From JBBIOI01 sp037443425 (GTDB taxonomy: Bacteria; Desulfobacterota; BSN033; UBA1163), in assembly GCA_037443425.1 (NCBI GenBank), contig JBBIOI010000008.1, positions 1 to 48,082 of the forward strand: DNA of 48,082 nucleotides. Direction: 5' to 3'. The notes beneath the pieces were generated by a model. It was not told the origin of the DNA, did no database searches, and saw only the letters and a program-made list of their open reading frames with translations. Of this stretch, positions 1 through 8,890 are shown one piece after another. Each line of letters starts with the position of its first letter. Within the stretch, counting starts at the first letter, position 1. Position numbers and translations under genes: made by a program.

Positions 1-765
1 GATATTCGTTCGGTGCCGTTACAAGGTGAAGGAGATTTTTTTAATCGTCTTCGCCGCGCAACAAAGGATACATGGCCAATGCCAAAGATGATTATATTGA
101 GTTTTCCTCATAATCCTACAACAATGGTTGTTGATATAGATTTTTTTGAAAAGTTGGTCTCCTTTGCAAGGGAGCATAATATTATGGTGGTTCATGACCT
201 GGCATATGGAGACATCGTCTTTGATGGATACCAAGCACCAAGTCTTCTTCAAGTAAAAGGAGGAAAGGATGTGGGGGTTGAGTTCTTCTCTTTATCGAAG
301 AGTTATAATATGCCGGGTTGGCGTGTTGGATTCGCTGTAGGAAATCCTGACATGTTAGCTGCACTTGCAAAGCTAAAAAGCTATTTCGATTATGGAGTTT
401 TTCAACCTATTCAGATAGCTGCAATTATTGCACTTAATGAGGATCAGGGCTGTGTAAAGGAAACGGTCGAGACTTACAAAAGGCGCCGAGATACCCTCAT
501 TAATGGCTTAAAAAGGATTGGCTGGGAGATAGAGAAACCAAAGGGAACAATGTTTGTGTGGGCAGAAATTCCAGAACCTTATAAGAAGATGGGATCTATC
601 GAGTTCTCAAAATATCTACTTAAAGAGGGAAAAGTTGCTGTATCTCCAGGTGTTGGCTTTGGAGAATGTGGTGAAGGCTTTGTAAGATTTGCACTTGTTG
701 AAAATGAGGCACGCATCAAACAGGCAGTAAAGGGAATAAAAAGGGCATTAAACAAAGGGATTTGA
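1..765 (+). CDS. alaC: Alanine-synthesising aminotransferase AlaC, 5' partial
   Basis: PLP-dependent class I/II aminotransferase, cytosolic, expected to make alanine from pyruvate and glutamate. The reading frame is open back to base 1, so the N-terminal third lies outside the window; the GTG at 13 is an internal Val codon. Visible are the PLP-lysine motif SLSKSYNMPGWRVGF, an upstream NPTT segment and a C-terminal SPGVGFGE...VRFALVEN segment, which from memory match Escherichia coli AlaC (YfdZ) closely. LL-diaminopimelate aminotransferases share the fold but are a less close match. The gene sits 10 nt before hom and probably shares its transcript, which ties it to aspartate/pyruvate-family amino acid synthesis. 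Confidence 0.85.
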   Translation, partial: DIRSVPLQGEGDFFNRLRRATKDTWPMPKMIILSFPHNPTTMVVDIDFFEKLVSFAREHNIMVVHDLAYGDIVFDGYQAPSLLQVKGGKDVGVEFFSLSKSYNMPGWRVGFAVGNPDMLAALAKLKSYFDYGVFQPIQIAAIIALNEDQGCVKETVETYKRRRDTLINGLKRIGWEIEKPKGTMFVWAEIPEPYKKMGSIEFSKYLLKEGKVAVSPGVGFGECGEGFVRFALVENEARIKQAVKGIKRALNKGI

Positions 766-775
766 AGGGAAGGAT

Positions 776-2089
776 ATGAAGGAGATAAAAGTTGGTTTAA
801 TAGGATTCGGGACAGTGGGTACTGGTGTTGTCAAGATCCTTCAGAAAAACTCAAGGTTAATAGAGAAAAGATTGGGGGCAAGAATAAGAATTAAACGCAT
901 CGCAGACATTGATATAAACAGGGATCGAGGCATAAAGCTTAAGCCAGGCCTGCTCACTCCAGATGCTGGTGATATAATAGAGGACCCTGAGATTGATATT
1001 GTCATTGAGTTGATTGGTGGTATAGAACCTGCAAAAAGTATCATACTTAAGGCTATAAGGAGAAAGAAACATATAGTGACTGCAAATAAGGCATTATTAG
1101 CACTCCACGGAGATGAGATCTTTAATGAGGCTAATAGATTTGGTGTAGATGTAAATTTTGAGGCATCTGTTGGTGGTGGCATTCCTATTATAAGGTCTAT
1201 AAAAGAGGGATTGGTTGCTAACAGGATTCACTCCATATTTGGAATATTAAATGGTACATCCAATTATATCCTCTCAAAGATGACCGATGAGGGAAAGGCA
1301 TTTAGGGAGGTTCTAAAAGAGGCTCAAGAGAAGGGTTATGCAGAGGCTGATCCCACATATGATGTAGAGGGGATTGATGCAGCCCATAAGCTTTCGATAC
1401 TTATAAGACTTGCCTTTGGAACTCCAATTAATTTTAGAGAAATCTTTATCCGAGGGATTTCTGAGATAACGCCCCTTGATATTCAATTTTCGCGGGAATT
1501 TGGTTATAGAATAAAACTCCTTGCAATTGCAAAGATCGATAGAGGAAAACTTGAGGCGCGTGTACATCCGACAATGATACCTGAAGGGCATATGCTTTCA
1601 ACCGTTGATGGAGTATTTAATGCCATATATGTCAGAGGAGATGCTATTGGACCAATACTTTTTTATGGTCAGGGTGCTGGACAGATGCCAACGGGAAGTG
1701 CAGTGGTTAGTGACATAGTTGAATTGAGTAGAAATATCTTGGTAAGGACTTCTGGTCGAAGAGTTCCTCTTTTATCGTATCATGAGCCTTCTATAGAAAG
1801 GATTCCTTTAAAAAAGATGCAAGAGATTGTTATGCCATTCTATATCAGATTCTCTGCTATTGATAAACCAGGTGTACTTTCAAAAATTTCTGGGATACTT
1901 GGAAAACACGATATTAGTATTGCTTCTGTAATCCAGAAAGGAAGAAAGGTCAATGGGGCAGTTCCCATAGTAATGATGACTCATGAGGCAAGGGAAGAAA
2001 ATATATATAGAGCAATTAAAGAGATAGACAGATTGGGCGTGATAATGGGAAAGACTGTATATATAAGGGTTGAAGACGAACTTGAGTAG
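776..2089 (+). CDS. hom: Homoserine dehydrogenase
   Basis: NAD(P)H-dependent reduction of aspartate semialdehyde to homoserine, the branch step to threonine and methionine. At 437 residues it is the usual length of the monofunctional bacterial enzyme with a regulatory tail. It has a Rossmann GFGTVG motif at residues 10-15, the TANKALLA segment with the catalytic lysine near 105, and a C-terminal ACT domain from about residue 353 (DKPGVLSKISGIL), the usual site of threonine feedback. No aspartokinase domain is fused. The ATG at 776 follows a GGAAGG ribosome binding site. thrC follows after 31 nt, so the two pathway genes are probably co-transcribed. Confidence 0.95.
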   Translation: MKEIKVGLIGFGTVGTGVVKILQKNSRLIEKRLGARIRIKRIADIDINRDRGIKLKPGLLTPDAGDIIEDPEIDIVIELIGGIEPAKSIILKAIRRKKHIVTANKALLALHGDEIFNEANRFGVDVNFEASVGGGIPIIRSIKEGLVANRIHSIFGILNGTSNYILSKMTDEGKAFREVLKEAQEKGYAEADPTYDVEGIDAAHKLSILIRLAFGTPINFREIFIRGISEITPLDIQFSREFGYRIKLLAIAKIDRGKLEARVHPTMIPEGHMLSTVDGVFNAIYVRGDAIGPILFYGQGAGQMPTGSAVVSDIVELSRNILVRTSGRRVPLLSYHEPSIERIPLKKMQEIVMPFYIRFSAIDKPGVLSKISGILGKHDISIASVIQKGRKVNGAVPIVMMTHEAREENIYRAIKEIDRLGVIMGKTVYIRVEDELE

Positions 2090-2120
2090 CTTGAAAACTT
2101 AACAGTGGAGAAGACCAAAG

Positions 2121-3197
2121 ATGGGAAATAAGTCTGAAAATAGGGTCTGGAGAGGCGTAATAAAAGAATACTGGGATTTCTTACCTTTAAAAGATGAGAG
2201 GAATATCGTGACCTTGCTCGAGGGGAATACCCCTCTTATTCCCTCATCAAGGATAGTAAAAGAGATAACAACAGGGCTTGAGATGTTTTTTAAGTTCGAG
2301 GGCTTAAATCCTACAGGGTCTTTTAAAGACCGGGGCATGACAGTGGCTGTCTCAATGGCTAAAGAGATGGGTTCGAAGGCCATTATATGTGCCTCTACAG
2401 GCAATACATCTGCATCTGCGGCTGCCTATGCCGCAAAAGCCAATATCGATGCCTACGTCCTCATCCCAGAAGGTAAAATAGCCCTTGGTAAACTGTCCCA
2501 GGCAATAGCTCATGGGGCAAAGGTCATTCAGATTGAAGGAAATTTCGATGAAGCCTTAAGGATTGTTAAAGAGATTTCAGAGACAGAACCTATAACACTT
2601 GTTAATTCTCTAAATCCAAATAGAATAGAAGGTCAAAAAACCGCTTCATTTGAGATTGTGGATCACCTCGGTTTTGCACCAACCTATCACGTCATTCCAG
2701 TTGGTAACGCTGGAAATATAACTGCCTATTGGAAGGGATATAAAGAGTATAAAGAAAAGGGAAAATCAAACAACCTTCCCAAGATGCTCGGGTTTCAGGC
2801 CGAAGGCTCGGCCCCTATTGTAAGGGGAGAAGTTATAAAAAATCCAGAGACAATTGCAACCGCTATACGTATAGGAAACCCTGCAAGCTGGAGACAGGCA
2901 GAGGCTGCAAGAGATGAGTCTGGAGGCCTGATCGATATGGTAAGTGACGAAGAGATTATTAAGGCCTATAAGATGATGGCCGAGATGGAAGGTATTTTTT
3001 GCGAGCCTGCATCCGCAGCCTCTCTGGCTGGTGTTTTAAAGCTTTATAGAAAGGGTTTTTTTAAAAAAGGTGATGTTGTTGTTTTGACTGTTACAGGCCA
3101 TGGACTTAAAGATCCTGATATAGCAATTCGAATCTCTTTAAAACCTGTTTCACTTCCAGCCAGGAAGGAGGCGGTTCTGGAATTCTTGAGGATTTGA
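2121..3197 (+). CDS. thrC: Threonine synthase
   Basis: PLP fold-type II enzyme converting O-phosphohomoserine to threonine and phosphate. At 358 residues it is the short Bacillus-type form, not the long enterobacterial one. The PLP lysine lies in GSFKDRG (K69), followed by the CASTGNTSASAAAYA substrate loop and the PVGNAGNIT phosphate-binding segment. A GGAG sits about 10 nt before the ATG. It needs phosphohomoserine, so a homoserine kinase must exist. No GHMP-type thrB is seen in this cluster, and the ApgM-like gene at 4434 is the likely supplier. Confidence 0.95.
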   Translation: MGNKSENRVWRGVIKEYWDFLPLKDERNIVTLLEGNTPLIPSSRIVKEITTGLEMFFKFEGLNPTGSFKDRGMTVAVSMAKEMGSKAIICASTGNTSASAAAYAAKANIDAYVLIPEGKIALGKLSQAIAHGAKVIQIEGNFDEALRIVKEISETEPITLVNSLNPNRIEGQKTASFEIVDHLGFAPTYHVIPVGNAGNITAYWKGYKEYKEKGKSNNLPKMLGFQAEGSAPIVRGEVIKNPETIATAIRIGNPASWRQAEAARDESGGLIDMVSDEEIIKAYKMMAEMEGIFCEPASAASLAGVLKLYRKGFFKKGDVVVLTVTGHGLKDPDIAIRISLKPVSLPARKEAVLEFLRI

Positions 3198-3215
3198 ATA
3201 GATTGAAGTAGATTC

Positions 3216-4343
3216 ATGAAGAGGGCATTTATATATACAGATTCATATTTAAATTATGATTATGGCCCGACCCACCCTCTAAGAATCAAAAGACTCGAAT
3301 TAACCTACGAATTAATAAAGGCCTATGGACTTTTAGATTTACCAGATGTTCAATTTATAAAAACCAGAAAGGCAAGTGAAGAGGATTTACTATCCTTCCA
3401 CGAAAAAAGGTATATTGATATATTAAAAAAGGCTAACGAGGGAGGTTGGGTTTCAGATGCATATTCCTATGGTCTTGGCCCGGGAGATAATCCAATCTTT
3501 TTAGGTCTTTATGATTGGTCATTACTCGTAACAGGAGCGACGATTCAGGCTGCGGATTTTCTGGTATCAAACGAAGGTTCAATAGCATTTAATATAGCTG
3601 GAGGACTTCACCATGCCCAAAGATCAAGGGCATCGGGTTTCTGCTACATTAATGACCCTGTTATAGGAATTATTAGACTCCTAAGGATGGGCAAGAGGGT
3701 TGCCTATATTGATATAGATGCCCATCATGGAGATGGAGTTCAAAATGCATTCTATCAGACAGACGAGGTATTGACAATATCTTTTCACCAAACTGGATAT
3801 ACATTATTTCCAGGGACAGGATTTGAATATGAGATAGGCGAAGGAAAAGGCGAAGGTTTCTCTGTCAATATCCCGCTTCCTCCACACACAGATGATAAAA
3901 ATTATATTTGGGCATTTGAAGAAGTAGTTCCTCCACTTATAGGTGGGTTCAAACCTGATATTGTTGTAACACAGCTTGGTGTAGATACATTTTATAATGA
4001 TCCTCTCACAAACCTCGACCTGACTATTTATGGGTTTGAGATTATAGTTAAAAGGATTAAAGAGTTATCACCCAAATGGTTGGCATTAGGCGGAGGTGGT
4101 TATAATATTTATAATGTAGCCAAAGCATGGACAATCTGCTGGGCCATTATGAACGATATAGAGTTAGATGAAGAACTGCCAGAGCCTTATGTAAAGTTAT
4201 TAGAAGGATCTGGACAAAGGGATAGAAGCCTAAGGGGAGAGAAAATAACTTACAATTATGGAAGATCCGAGGAGATAGGAAAAGAGATTAAAAGGGTGGT
4301 AGATTATATTAAAAAAAGGGTTTTTCCGAAGGTTATAGATTAA
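3216..4343 (+). CDS. acuC: Histone-deacetylase-family deacetylase (AcuC-like)
   Basis: Zinc-dependent hydrolase of the arginase/deacetylase fold. It probably removes acetyl groups from protein lysines (for example acetyl-CoA synthetase, as AcuC does) or from small acetylated amines. The class I HDAC signature is intact: GGLHHA (H132, H133), IDIDAHHGDGV with likely zinc ligands D168 and H170, LGVDT with the third ligand D257, and a late GGGGYN. The length of 375 residues suits AcuC. The start has only a weak ribosome binding site, so translation may be coupled to thrC, which ends 18 nt earlier. The real substrate cannot be read from the sequence; its place between threonine genes is unexplained. 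Confidence 0.85.
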   Translation: MKRAFIYTDSYLNYDYGPTHPLRIKRLELTYELIKAYGLLDLPDVQFIKTRKASEEDLLSFHEKRYIDILKKANEGGWVSDAYSYGLGPGDNPIFLGLYDWSLLVTGATIQAADFLVSNEGSIAFNIAGGLHHAQRSRASGFCYINDPVIGIIRLLRMGKRVAYIDIDAHHGDGVQNAFYQTDEVLTISFHQTGYTLFPGTGFEYEIGEGKGEGFSVNIPLPPHTDDKNYIWAFEEVVPPLIGGFKPDIVVTQLGVDTFYNDPLTNLDLTIYGFEIIVKRIKELSPKWLALGGGGYNIYNVAKAWTICWAIMNDIELDEELPEPYVKLLEGSGQRDRSLRGEKITYNYGRSEEIGKEIKRVVDYIKKRVFPKVID

Positions 4344-4346
4344 AAT

Positions 4347-4362
4347 TGGCATATCTTTTGCT
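4347..4362 (+). promoter_or_regulatory. Candidate sigma-54 (-24/-12) promoter
   Basis: The 16 bases TGGCATATCTTTTGCT match the sigma-54 pattern TGGCAC-N5-TTGCW at both key doublets, with GG and GC exactly 10 nt apart. The site starts 3 nt after the acuC stop and would give a leader of about 60 nt before the ApgM-like gene. rpoN lies in the same window. A weaker sigma-70 alternative is TTGACT at 4369 with a poor -10 (TATTTA) 17 nt later. No activator site was identified. Confidence 0.35.
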
Positions 4363-4433
4363 TAAGATTTGACTTTTTAAATATTTTGGGATATTTAGCA
4401 CATAGGGGTATATTTTTAATCAAGGTGTAAATT

Positions 4434-5678
4434 ATGAAGTATGTTATCATAGTTGGTGATGGGATGGCTGATTACCCGCTTGCTACGATCGGCGGGAAGA
4501 CCCCATTGATGCTTGCGAATAAACCCAATCTGGATTGGCTTGCAAGCCACGGAGAGTTTGGGCTTGTAAAAACTATCCCAGAGGGTTTTGATCCAGGAAG
4601 TGAGATCGCAAATCTTTCCATATTCGGTTATGACCCAAAAAGGTTTTACACTGGGAGAGGTCCGCTTGAGGCTGCAAGCCTTGGGGTTAGATTAAACTCA
4701 GGAGATATAGCGTTTAGATTAAATCTTGTTACCTTATCTTTCAGGGATCATAAAGTTTTTATGGAAGACTTCTCAGCCGGTCATATAACTGATAAAGAAG
4801 CAAGAGAGATTATTAATGACCTTGATAATAAATTAAGAACAGAGGTTATTAATATCTATCCGGGCTTAAGTTATCGACACCTTATGGTAATAAGGGATGG
4901 TATATCAAAGTTTCCAGATATTGAGAATTTAAAACTTACTCCACCACATGATATTATGGGGATGGAAATAGAATCTTACCTACCGAATTCAAATGAGTCT
5001 CAAGGGGTAAAAGAGATAATCAGATTAATGGAGGAGTCGCAAAGAATTCTCAAAGACCATCCTGTAAATCTAAGAAGAAGGGAGCAGGGTCTATTACAGG
5101 CAAATTCTATATGGCTCTGGGGGCAGGGTAGATACCCTGAGATGGATACACTCAGAAGCCGTTTTGGTATAGATGGCTATGTGATATCTGCTGTTCATCT
5201 TATAAAAGGGATAGGTATTTTAGCAGGTCTGGATGTTATGGATGTACCAGGGATTACGGGATATTTTGATACAAATTATGAAGGCAAAGGACTTTATGCA
5301 CTTAGAGGCCTTGAAAGTAGAGATTTTGTTTATATCCATGTTGAATCTCCTGACGAGGCAGGGCATATAGGTGATCTTAAACTTAAGGTAAAGGCAATCG
5401 AGGATTTTGATGAAAAGGTTGTTGGAACAGTATTGAAAGGGATAAAGAAGTTTAAAGAATATAAGATTATGGTCTTACCCGATCATCCAACACCCCTTTC
5501 CCTAAGGACCCATGCCCGAGACCCTGTTCCTTATGTGATTTATAGCTCTGACATGAAACAAGGAGATTCGAAGAGAAGGTTCGATGAATTTTCAGCTTCA
5601 GACAGTGGAATTTTCATAGAAAGAGGGTTTGAGTTGATTGAAAGGTTCTTTATCCAGAGGCCCTATTCAAGGAGGTGA
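4434..5678 (+). CDS. apgM: ApgM-like metalloenzyme, probable homoserine kinase
   Basis: Alkaline-phosphatase-superfamily protein of the archaeal-type cofactor-independent phosphoglycerate mutase group, 414 residues. Metal and catalytic motifs are visible: VGDGMAD near the N-terminus (D9), DPGSEIANLS with the nucleophilic serine S56, and near the C-terminus HVESPDEAGHIGD and LPDHPTP. One subgroup of this family, found beside hom and thrC in organisms lacking thrB, is classed as a proposed homoserine kinase. The context here (hom, thrC and no GHMP kinase) favours that role over glycolytic phosphoglycerate mutase. It is followed 5 nt later by pyrG. Family membership is sure; the kinase role is inference. 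Confidence 0.8.
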   Translation: MKYVIIVGDGMADYPLATIGGKTPLMLANKPNLDWLASHGEFGLVKTIPEGFDPGSEIANLSIFGYDPKRFYTGRGPLEAASLGVRLNSGDIAFRLNLVTLSFRDHKVFMEDFSAGHITDKEAREIINDLDNKLRTEVINIYPGLSYRHLMVIRDGISKFPDIENLKLTPPHDIMGMEIESYLPNSNESQGVKEIIRLMEESQRILKDHPVNLRRREQGLLQANSIWLWGQGRYPEMDTLRSRFGIDGYVISAVHLIKGIGILAGLDVMDVPGITGYFDTNYEGKGLYALRGLESRDFVYIHVESPDEAGHIGDLKLKVKAIEDFDEKVVGTVLKGIKKFKEYKIMVLPDHPTPLSLRTHARDPVPYVIYSSDMKQGDSKRRFDEFSASDSGIFIERGFELIERFFIQRPYSRR

Positions 5679-5683
5679 AGTTT

Positions 5684-7402
5684 TTGCCGAATCCACGAAC
5701 AAAATTTATATTTGTTACTGGTGGAGTGGTGTCCTCATTAGGAAAGGGGTTGGCATCGTCCTCTATCGGTACCCTTCTGGAATTAAGAGGTCTTAAGGTA
5801 AATTTTCTAAAATTTGATCCTTACATCAATGTTGATCCGGGAACAATGAACCCATTTCAACATGGAGAGGTATATGTGACAGACGATGGGGCAGAGACTG
5901 ATCTCGATCTGGGGCATTATGAACGTTATACAAGTGTTAAGACTTCAAAGAAGAATAACTTTACTACAGGACAGATTTACGACTCTGTGATATCAAAGGA
6001 GAGAAGGGGAGATTATCTTGGTAACACTGTTCAGGTCATTCCACATATAACGGATGAGATAAAATCTAAGATATTCGACCTTGCTCATGATGTTGATATT
6101 GTTATTGTAGAAGTTGGAGGGACTGTAGGTGATATCGAAAGCCTTCCATTCCTTGAGGCTATAAGGCAGATGAGGGGAGATGTTGGTAGGGAGAATACCC
6201 TTTATATTCACTTAACCCTTGTCCCTTATATTGAGACAGCAGGGGAATTAAAGACAAAGCCAACACAGCACAGCGTTAAGGAACTTCGAGAAATAGGCAT
6301 TCAACCAGATATAATCCTCTGTAGGACAGATAGATTTCTTTCCCCAGAGATAAAGGCAAAGATTGCCCTTTTTTGTAATGTTGATAAGGATGCAGTAATT
6401 ACGGCTAAAAACGTTGAGACGGCTTATGAAGTACCAATCGTTTTTCATCAAGAAGGGCTTGATGACAAGATAGTTGAAAAGTTGAATATCTGGACAGGTC
6501 AGCCCAATTTAAAGGGATGGGAGAGGATTGTAAAAAAGATAAAGTATCCACACTATGAGACAACGATTGCAGTTGTTGGTAAATATGTGAGCCATGTTGA
6601 TTCCTATAAGAGTTTAACAGAGGCACTGATACACGGTGGCATTGCAAATGACGCGCGGGTAAATCTTAAGTATGTAGATTCTGAACAGATAGAAAAGGAG
6701 GGACCAGAAGATCTTCTAAAAGGAGTGGATGGTATACTTGTTCCAGGAGGGTTTGGTGTAAGAGGCATTGAAGGAAAGATAAAGGCTATAAGATATGCAA
6801 GAGAGAATAAGATCCCCTTTTTTGGTATCTGTTTAGGAATGCAATGCGCAGTGATTGAGATTGCAAGAAATTGTGCAGGGCTGAAAGGAGCAAATAGCTC
6901 TGAGTTTGATATAAATACACCTCACCCTGTAATCTATCTGCTCGAGGAGTGGGTGGATCGTAATCAGATTGTCCAGAAAAGGACACCTGATACACATAAG
7001 GGTGGAACGATGAGATTAGGACTTTATCCATGCAGGCTTGAACAGAATACACTTGCCATTTCAGCCTATAATAAAAGGTTGATCTATGAACGTCATCGGC
7101 ACCGTTATGAATTCAATAATTCTTATATGGATATATTAGAGAAAGCCGGGATGGTATTTAGCGGAATATCTCCAGATAAAGGTTTGATAGAGATTATAGA
7201 ATTAAAAGACCATCCATGGTTTCTCGGATGCCAATTCCATCCTGAATTTAAATCAAAACCCATGGAACCTCATCCACTCTTTCGCGAATTTATAAAGGCC
7301 TCTCTCAATAAAGGTAGGAGGTCTTCAATTAAAAAAAGAAGGGGGTTAAGGCTTGTTAGATATACTCGAGGAGGCAAAACGTGTTTTAAAGATAGAGGCT
7401 GA
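5684..7402 (+). CDS. pyrG: CTP synthase
   Basis: Glutamine-dependent amination of UTP to CTP; in LPS makers CTP also feeds CMP-Kdo. The N-terminal synthetase domain opens with FVTGGVVSSLGKG; the C-terminal class I glutamine amidotransferase domain has GICLGMQ (nucleophilic Cys) and FHPEF (His and Glu). I place the start at TTG 5684: the in-frame GTG at 5675 overlaps the GGAGG ribosome binding site, while the TTG lies 8 nt after it. The 572-residue product is longer than the usual 535-550 because the last 25 or so residues, rich in Lys and Arg, read out of frame through the start of kdsD (50 nt overlap). That suggests a lost stop codon. Confidence 0.93.
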   Translation: MPNPRTKFIFVTGGVVSSLGKGLASSSIGTLLELRGLKVNFLKFDPYINVDPGTMNPFQHGEVYVTDDGAETDLDLGHYERYTSVKTSKKNNFTTGQIYDSVISKERRGDYLGNTVQVIPHITDEIKSKIFDLAHDVDIVIVEVGGTVGDIESLPFLEAIRQMRGDVGRENTLYIHLTLVPYIETAGELKTKPTQHSVKELREIGIQPDIILCRTDRFLSPEIKAKIALFCNVDKDAVITAKNVETAYEVPIVFHQEGLDDKIVEKLNIWTGQPNLKGWERIVKKIKYPHYETTIAVVGKYVSHVDSYKSLTEALIHGGIANDARVNLKYVDSEQIEKEGPEDLLKGVDGILVPGGFGVRGIEGKIKAIRYARENKIPFFGICLGMQCAVIEIARNCAGLKGANSSEFDINTPHPVIYLLEEWVDRNQIVQKRTPDTHKGGTMRLGLYPCRLEQNTLAISAYNKRLIYERHRHRYEFNNSYMDILEKAGMVFSGISPDKGLIEIIELKDHPWFLGCQFHPEFKSKPMEPHPLFREFIKASLNKGRRSSIKKRRGLRLVRYTRGGKTCFKDRG

Positions 7403-8324
7403 TTCTATCCTGGAGCTTTCAGAAAGGGTAGATGAGAATTTTATTAAAGCTATAGATTTGCTCTATAATTGCAAGGGAAAGGTTGTTTTTATGGGGATGG
7501 GTAAATCGGGACTTGTTGCAAGAAAGATTGCGTCCACATTCGCCAGCACCGGGACACCTGCCTTCTTTATTCATCCTGCAGAAGGTCTCAATGGAGATTT
7601 CGGGATGCTGACAAAAGAAGATGTTGTGGTAGCCATTTCCAATAGTGGTGAAACAAGAGAACTCTTGGAGGTATTACCACTTATTAAAAGATATGGAAAC
7701 AGATTAATCACCATGACGGGTAATGTTAAATCCACACTTGCAAAGGCTGCTGATATAAATCTTGACATCCACGTTGAAAAAGAGGCTTGTCCATTAGGAC
7801 TTGCTCCAACTGCTAGTACAACCGTAGCACTTGCATTAGGAGATGCACTTGCAATTGTATTGATGATAAAGAGGGGTTTTAATGAGAATGATTTTGCACT
7901 TCTTCATCCAGGAGGGACTCTTGGAAAGAGACTACTTTTAAAGGTAGAGGATCTTATGCATGTAGGGGATGCATTCCCGATGGTTTCAGAGAATACATTG
8001 ATGAAAGATGCCATATTTGAGATTACTTCAAAGAGATTGGGGGTAACAGGTGTATGTAACAGTGAAGGCCACCTTGTTGGCGTTATTACGGATGGAGACC
8101 TGCGACGAGCACTTGAAAAGTTTAATGACCTTCTTAATAGGAAGGCCTACGAGGTAATGACACGGAATCCAAAATGGATAGAAAAGGATGCACTGGCTGC
8201 AAAGGCTGTACAGAAGATGGAGGAATATTCTATCACATCCCTATTTGTATTTAATAAACCTGGAGATAAGATACCTGTTGGGATAATCCATCTCCATGAC
8301 CTGCTAAAGGCTGGGGTTGTATAG
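7353..8324 (+). CDS. kdsD: Arabinose-5-phosphate isomerase (KdsD/KpsF)
   Basis: Converts ribulose 5-phosphate to arabinose 5-phosphate, the first step of Kdo synthesis. It has an N-terminal SIS sugar-isomerase domain (GMGKSGLVARKIAST, then SNSGETREL) and two C-terminal CBS domains (from about residue 205 to the end), with the normal length of 323 residues. The TTG start at 7353 follows an AAGGGGG ribosome binding site, and the translated N-terminus (LDILEEAKRVLKIEA) fits the family. In relatives kdsA, and often kdsC, sit between pyrG and kdsD; neither is here. lptC starts 2 nt downstream. Confidence 0.94.
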   Translation: MLDILEEAKRVLKIEADSILELSERVDENFIKAIDLLYNCKGKVVFMGMGKSGLVARKIASTFASTGTPAFFIHPAEGLNGDFGMLTKEDVVVAISNSGETRELLEVLPLIKRYGNRLITMTGNVKSTLAKAADINLDIHVEKEACPLGLAPTASTTVALALGDALAIVLMIKRGFNENDFALLHPGGTLGKRLLLKVEDLMHVGDAFPMVSENTLMKDAIFEITSKRLGVTGVCNSEGHLVGVITDGDLRRALEKFNDLLNRKAYEVMTRNPKWIEKDALAAKAVQKMEEYSITSLFVFNKPGDKIPVGIIHLHDLLKAGVV

Positions 8325-8326
8325 GA

Positions 8327-8890
8327 ATGAGGAAGATCAAATATATTATTCTAATCGGAATCTTAATGATTCTTTCTTATGTATCATTTATCATCTGGCA
8401 AAGATCAGATAAAAGAGGTATGACTGATGAATTAAAAAGTAATGCTTTATTAACGGATAAAGAAGATATGCGTTTAGAAAAGATCCATTTAGTCGAGGAG
8501 AAACATGGGAAAAGGACATGGGAACTTGAAGCGAACCAGGTGAATCAGTTCCAGGGTCAGAATCTTTTGATTTTAAGGGACGTTAAGGCTAAGTTATATT
8601 TAAAAGATGGTAAGACATTTAATGTTTCAGGAGCGGAAGGTAAGTTTTATCAGGATTCAAAGAATATAGAACTTACAGGAGATGTGGTGCTTGATTCCGA
8701 CGATGGTTATAAATTGAGAACAAATTCCCTGTTCTTTGATTATTCTGAAAAAAAGGTCAAAACGAAAGATTTTGTAGAGATTGAAGATGAAAGGTTTAAA
8801 ATAACAGGAAAAGGTATGATAATTGATATAGAGGCAAAGGTATTTAAGCTTTTAAGTCAGGTTAAGACTATTTGGAGGAAAAAGGATTGA
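8327..8890 (+). CDS. lptC: LPS export protein LptC
   Basis: Bitopic inner-membrane component of the Lpt bridge; it takes LPS from the LptBFG extractor and passes it to LptA. A single N-terminal membrane helix (residues about 5-24) precedes a periplasmic beta-rich domain with the typical alternation (LEANQVNQFQGQNLLILRDVKAKLY, LTGDVVLDSDDGYKL). The 187 residues match the family. It lies between kdsD and lptA; its TGA shares one base with the lptA ATG, so the two are translationally coupled. Conservation in the family is low, and identification rests on fold pattern plus position. Confidence 0.88.
   Translation: MRKIKYIILIGILMILSYVSFIIWQRSDKRGMTDELKSNALLTDKEDMRLEKIHLVEEKHGKRTWELEANQVNQFQGQNLLILRDVKAKLYLKDGKTFNVSGAEGKFYQDSKNIELTGDVVLDSDDGYKLRTNSLFFDYSEKKVKTKDFVEIEDERFKITGKGMIIDIEAKVFKLLSQVKTIWRKKD

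Noticed and set aside
841..1182. Long antisense frames over hom and other core genes
   Set aside because: They are shadows of well-supported genes, with no ribosome binding site or family match.
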